From positions 75,412,866-75,476,865 of the forward strand of contig NC_060252.1 in NCBI RefSeq assembly GCF_921293095.1: 64,000 bases of DNA, read 5' to 3'. A program made the translations under genes and the position numbers. Of the stretch, positions 59,310 to 64,000 are shown piece after piece; within the stretch, counting starts at the first letter, position 1, and each line of letters starts with the position of its first letter. The stretch comes from Ischnura elegans (lineage: Eukaryota > Arthropoda > Insecta > Odonata > Coenagrionidae). The notes under the pieces were generated by a model, which saw only the letters and a program-made list of their open reading frames with translations, ran no database searches and had not been told where the DNA came from.

Positions 59310-59340
59310 CCCCCCCCCCCCCCTCAAAGATCCACCACTG
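59310..59340. mobile_element. one end of a hAT-like MITE with C14 run
   Basis: On the minus strand it reads CAGTGGTGGATCTTTGAGGG and then a run of 14 G. No matching second end was identified upstream. Confidence 0.35.
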
Positions 59341-59429
59341 CCTCAATTTAATTATGAGAATAAAATCTCTAATGCTAACAGATTACCCCAGTTACTAACA
59401 GCAAATTAGTACATACGAAACTCATTAAA

Positions 59430-59522
59430 AACCACCAATGCCCTGAATATCCGGGCGGGATTCAAACCCGCGACCTTCGGTTTAGCAAGCGAAGCCCTAC
59501 TCCCACCGCCACCGAGTCTAGC
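59430..59522 (-). mobile_element. tRNA-derived SINE, same family as 26040-26150
   Basis: Minus strand CTCGGTGGCGGTGGGAGTAG, B box GGTTTGAATCC in GCGGGTTTGAATCCCGC, then a tail CAGGGCA-TTGGTGG that matches the other copy. It is diverged and not a functional tRNA. Confidence 0.6.
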
Positions 59523-60784
59523 AAAAGTAAAAAAAGAAACATTCGGGACATCCAAGCTTCCTTGTAATAAGGGACTTGGCTTGTTTCATTGATTAGCATC
59601 AAAACACAGATTTTTTTCAGCAACTTACTTGGCGCATTCAAGTGCCACTCTATCAGCTAGCCCAGTCGAATTTTTAATCATACCTAATTTATAGAATTGG
59701 ATGCGACAAAGCCTGTGCATTTTTTTCAAAGAATAATGCAATGATACTAAATTCTCTCACGTCTTCCCCAATACGTTCCGAAGTTTGTAACGAGAAGTGG
59801 AGGCCGCCAGCGTAAATAGGCGTGGTAAAATAGACAAAGATTGTACATCAAGGAAGTTCCGAGGAGGTTAGCGCGCCCTTTCCTTCTATAATTTTCAAGA
59901 TTATTAGTTATGCAGACAATACTTAAGTAAGCTAAGTACCTTCACACATAAAGTCTATGTCAAATAATTTAATTCTTTTCTTTAAAGCCATTAAAAACAA
60001 AATTAAAACAGTAAAACTTTTGATAGCCCCAGATGTTTCTCGATGCATTCTAAAAATTAATTATGCCATTCAATGAATTTCAATAAATTAGGCAAATTCA
60101 ATAATTTATTTACATGCTCCCTGGCCTTACACGAAGTTCTGCTTATTAGGCTTGCTTTTAAGCGCTACAGCCCAAGGCTAATTGGGAAGTCTCGATTAAT
60201 AAGGTCGGTAAAAAGCCTCAGTAAAATAGTCTGGTATCCTATGTTTAGTTCCGAGCTTTCCTCAAAGTTTGCGAGCCTCTGAGCGTGTACATGGTGACCT
60301 TGGGAATGCGTTTTGTGTTTTGGACTCCAAGCCAATTTCCATTCCACCAAGGACGACGCGAATCGCCAACGATACCCTGCCAGCTTGGCGAAGTCGGCAC
60401 ATCACAGTCGGAAACTTGCCTTCCCCGAGTTCTTGGAAAAGATAAATAAAATTAGCGAGAGAACATGAATCTCGTCTCTTCAAATCCTCCAATTGATTCC
60501 TCAAAGCGTACCTCCTTCGAAATTCAAAACATGAAATTCCGATAATTTACGTGGAATCCCAGAAATCCCTAAAATGATATTCTGCAATCTATCGGGTATT
60601 GTGGGAAATTAATGATGGCTATGTGATGAAAAATTATGTCAGAATATCAAAAACTAAGTTCAATTGTTAAATTTATTAAAAACTAAAATTAATCATGCTA
60701 AGTATTGAGTAAGCACTACCCTTAGAAAACAAACCAACCTTCGGGTTGACACAAATGAGTGACTACTTGATTGAAAGGTAGAGA

Positions 60785-60945
60785 TTTCAGTAATTTTACG
60801 TCCAGTTAACTATACATTTTGCCAATGATGCTAGCGCTATTTTTTCATCATCATACTCCAGGCTTGAACAATCATTAGGCAATGATTCTAATTCATCATC
60901 GACATCATAAATTCGACACCGGCCACAAACAACGAGCCGAAATAT
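60785..60945 (+). repeat. dispersed repeat, contiguous copy
   Basis: The first 78 bp (TTTCAG...CGTCCAGTTA...CTAGCGCT...ATACTCCAGG) match 63020-63097. The last 44 bp (ATTCGACACCGGCCACAAAC) match 63829-63875. The two parts adjoin here but are 730 bp apart in the other copy. Confidence 0.7.
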
Positions 60946-62155
60946 CTCAAAAACCTCTATTTGAAAGTAAAATAATTTAAAAAGGCCCCTAAATTAAAAG
61001 GTTCACTGGATTGAATATTTACTTATCAAGAGATGATGATAGCATGAAAGAAGTAGATTATTTAACGACGAGAAACTCCCAGAAACTCTGGAGAGCATGA
61101 GACTAATGGATTCAGGTTCACCTTGAGTACATGCCATACACAGGCTACGACGAAAGCCAGTAAATAAACAGCTATCTATCAATCCATCTGTCATGGGGAT
61201 GGGTAGCTGAGAGTGTTGGCAAATAAACCGATGCGGAATGTATTATTGTTGGTAAAAGACAATACAATGAAGATTCCTCGGGCGTACAGTATCTGCATAC
61301 TGCAGCGTGGGGAGCGTGGAAGTGAAATATCAGATTTCACCTAAGAGTGATCTAGCTTCTTCCAAGCGCACTAACGTGAACCACTGGTCTCAATACAAAT
61401 TAGTAATGATCACTGTGCTCCTCGCACGTGAAAACCTAAAGCCAAACCGGGACTTCCTCACATCTCCGACAACCACTTCTAATATTTCTAATATTTCGAA
61501 GCCTGCCGTGTGAACTACGGTGAAATTTATGTATTCAATCCATTTATTCATCTATAAATTATTGTATTGTACATAAATAAAAAAAAACATTTTTACTGAT
61601 GTAAATTCAAGTATTAAATTAATTTATTCTTATAAAAATTCATGTAATGTATATTATAAAAAAACCTTTTTCCTCATGAAAATTCATATACCTACACTTG
61701 AAATATTATTAATAGAATTCGAATTGGAGGGTGCGGTCTCCGAAGTTTCAAACAAGCGCATAGGATCACGAAAAATCATCATCTGAATCGCGATTACATT
61801 CGGGTATTATTTTTTTATAGCATCACTTGGGAAAAAATTGAAGTTGCATGTTTGTTCCCATGTATTTAAATGCAGCGCAATACTCGTAGATCCTTCCCGA
61901 GATGGCTACAGTCCAATTCCATTGTCTAATTTGGGGAAGGAGCATAATAATCCCATGTTGCTAAGTTCAGCGTCATGACAAAGAAAAAAGATGCGAAAAT
62001 AATTAATATGTAGCGCGATAGCGTACATGGGAACTTTAATTCGATTCCAAAGCACTGCATAAAACACGACCTCCGTCTCCTGTGGCACAGATTTGACTTG
62101 AGGCGTCAACACATTATTCGGTTTATCCAGTTTGAAATTCGTCTTGAAAGAAGAT

Positions 62156-62226
62156 AGCTTGGCGGTGTAACTGGTGGCATACCTGACCGGCAATCGAGAG
62201 ATCCGGGTTCGAATACGGGCTAAGTC
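62156..62226 (+). mobile_element. degenerate tRNA-like sequence
   Basis: GGCGGTGTAACTGGTGGCAT, loop ACCGGCAATC and CCGGGTTCGAATACGGG resemble the sequence at 52008 but with broken stems. Probably an old SINE head. Confidence 0.5.
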
Positions 62227-62300
62227 AAATGATTTTGTTCATGCATTTTTGGCGTAATAAATTTGATCATATATTAAAGGTTTTGCGTCTCTTAGTAGCT

Positions 62301-62496
62301 ATGATAAAATATAAACAACAAATGGTAAGTTCCACACATTATATAACTTCACTACCCACCATGGTTCCGACACTAATAAATTAAGATTAATATATAAGTC
62401 CACTACCGACTATGGTTCCGGCGTCAAAACCATGGTCGGAAATGGACTTACACATAAAAGTGTGGAAATTACCACTTGTTGTTTAAATTTTATCAT
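62301..62496. repeat. 196-bp inverted repeat element
   Basis: ATGATAAAATATAAACAAC at the left mirrors GTTGTTTAAATTTTATCAT at the right. The arms of about 45 bp continue into AAGTTCCACAC/GTGTGGAAATT. Internal ACCATGGTTCCG motifs also repeat. Confidence 0.75.
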
Positions 62497-63178
62497 GGAT
62501 ATATCGCTTTACCACCAACGAAAGCCTTAAACCATTTAATACGCTCTTAGAAGTCCTTATAGAAGTAAAATAAAATGCCAATTTGAACTCCAAAGAGTTT
62601 CTGCAGATACCCTCTTTCTTGAATGGTAAAAAGCATTCCGTAAAAGTTCGAGGGATTTGGGGAAGGAGAGATTAGCTCCGGAAAAAAGGGCGACTGTGGA
62701 GAATCGAATGCGAAGGAAGCAGTCCCCCAGGAGCCACGACCCGACTTCCGCGTCGCTCTGTTAATGCTTGGGGGAGGTGGGAAGTGCTTTCAGAACTTCT
62801 TGGCGCCCGGCTAATGCTCTCCAAACGGCTTTTAAAAAGAAAAAAAAATTGTGGACTCAGTATGAGGGCCGCCCCGAGAAAGATGCGCGTTTGTTTTGGC
62901 GCTGCGTTGCTGCGAAATTTCCGGATTCCATAGCGTTTGGCACGTAAACTGTGAAGGGAATCCACGCACTGGATGGAGTGAAAGAAAGAGGTTTTTCCCA
63001 GTCCCAAACACCATAGAGCTTTCAGTAGCGTTGCGTCCAGTTACCCATAAATTTTATCAATGATGCTAGCGCTTGAATTTCATTACCATACTCCAGGTAA
63101 GTCAGCTTTTTGCGGAGAGATGTCGTGGAACAACATATCTTATGTTCGTATGAAGATTTTCACAGCTTCTTTTATCAG

Positions 63179-63322
63179 TGCTGGTGGTTGCTTTCGGGAA
63201 ATTATGCGTAGGTAACATTATCTGCTCGACGTTTCACTCCTCCTAGTGGGAGCCTTTTTTCATTCCCTTGAATGTGTTAATAATGTTACCTACACAGCAT
63301 TTCCCTAAAGTAACCACCAACA
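63179..63322. repeat. 144-bp inverted repeat
   Basis: TGCTGGTGGTTGCTTTCGGG and TAGGTAACATTAT at the left pair with ATAATGTTACCTA and CCCTAAAGTAACCACCAACA at the right. The arms are about 43 bp. Confidence 0.8.
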
Positions 63323-63337
63323 TTAACATATCTAATG

Positions 63338-63494
63338 ATCAACGTAGATATTTTATGCCCACATATATTATTATAACGGCTCACTACACATGTCTCGATT
63401 GTTACACAAGCATTACCTGATGATAATTGAGAAAAAATCGAAACACATGTAGTTGTTTTAATAAAATTTGTGGGCATATGATATCTTCGTTGAT
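63338..63494. repeat. 157-bp inverted repeat with CGAAAC module
   Basis: ATCAACGTAGATATTTTATG at the left mirrors CATATGATATCTTCGTTGAT at the right, both next to a GTGGGCAT-type word. A hairpin module (CCTGATGAT...ATCGAAAC) is at 63416-63445. Confidence 0.75.
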
Positions 63495-64000
63495 TATATC
63501 ACTATAATACTCCAACAACGATCATTTGGCAGTTAAAATCATCAAGCTGATGGGAAAATCAATTTTTTAATGGAGTAAATTCGATCTTTATTCACCCCAG
63601 TATCATTGAAAGGAGTATCCGGCCATCATCAACAGTTATGAGCATCAGTTCGTGAGCAAATTATATCAGATGGAAATTTAAATAAAAATTGTGGGCACAC
63701 TTTAACACAATCTATTGCTCTAAGCGTTTAACCCGACAAAATTTGCGTCTTTCCTCAAAGGAAACTTTGTAAAAGAGCATTAAAAGCTTTTCTCGCCTTC
63801 TCTTTACTCGGGTTGTCATTTAAAGAAGCGACATAATCAATTCGAAACCGCCCACAACGAACGCGGCGAAACTTCCCCAATGGTCGGTTTTGTAATGCCT
63901 TGCTAACGCTAACCACAAGATAATACAGCCTTCAACTTTACCTGGAGGTGGCTGAAACTTTAGCTGGTTACGTGGTTAGCTTTTGCATAAGATCAGACTT

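Larger units (their letters stand above)
63020..63875 (+). repeat. dispersed repeat, copy split by inverted-repeat insertions
   Basis: 63020-63097 and 63829-63875 match the two halves of 60785-60945. The roughly 730 bp between them contain two inverted repeats, 63179-63322 and 63338-63494, consistent with later insertions. Confidence 0.6.
54526..64000 (-). other. gol: upstream intron of gol, no further exons recognised
   Basis: About 9.5 kb between the last recognisable PA-domain exon and the window edge. Apart from the repeats listed separately it is AT-rich with no frame that continues the PA domain or looks like a signal peptide. The missing 5' exons must lie beyond 64000, or be too short or diverged to see. 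Confidence 0.6.

Noticed and set aside
63416..63445. Canonical hammerhead ribozyme
   Set aside because: CTGATGA and GAAAC are present, but an extra T precedes the stem and flanking stems I and III are not evident, so only a resemblance is reported.

Overview
This is eukaryotic DNA, most likely from an insect or another arthropod with a large, repeat-rich genome. Genes are split by GT-AG introns, one intron is 34 kb long, the sequence is AT-rich, and mobile elements of many classes fill the non-coding space. I cannot name the species.

One gene dominates the window. On the minus strand, nine exons from 54525 down to 7192 join without a frame break into 368 codons plus a stop. They encode the end of a PA (protease-associated) domain, a transmembrane helix, a C3H2C3 RING-H2 finger and an acidic, Ser-rich tail. 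This is the membrane-bound E3 ubiquitin ligase goliath (vertebrate relatives RNF130/RNF150). Its signal peptide and most of the PA domain are not in the window and must lie beyond 64000 on this strand. All splice phases agree. A 54-nt in-frame exon (15050-15103) just after the RING may be a cassette exon.

On the plus strand, at the left edge, two exons (1795-1923 and 2030-2244) encode the C-terminus of a second protein that I could not identify, possibly a beta-propeller. The two genes converge. Between them sits a 3.3-kb DNA transposon (2349-5624) with identical-length 547-bp terminal inverted repeats. Each repeat carries a tRNA-like Pol III cassette and a copy of the transposase start.

Introns, from low to high coordinates: a TA-flanked MITE (7787-7955); a hAT-like element (8397-9777) with a piggyBac-like element nested in it (8685-9465); a roughly 660-bp element family (four copies: 10311, 12955, 32153, 42538); a 32-bp perfect palindrome (13783); a 49-bp tandem repeat (15762); several small hAT-like elements with 8-bp target duplications (19241, 26533, 41554); two Tigger/pogo-like remnants (21596, 23512); a LINE reverse-transcriptase fragment (38401); foldback elements; tRNA-derived SINEs; and a short Helitron (58101-58659). 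The 34-kb intron also holds several GC-rich, CpG-containing patches that could be regulatory.

The most unusual signal is a small hairpin module found in several unrelated-looking repeats. A TGATGAT/TGAAGAT-like box is followed by a short stem whose sequence varies but keeps pairing, then GAAAC. It resembles, but does not exactly match, a hammerhead-ribozyme core.
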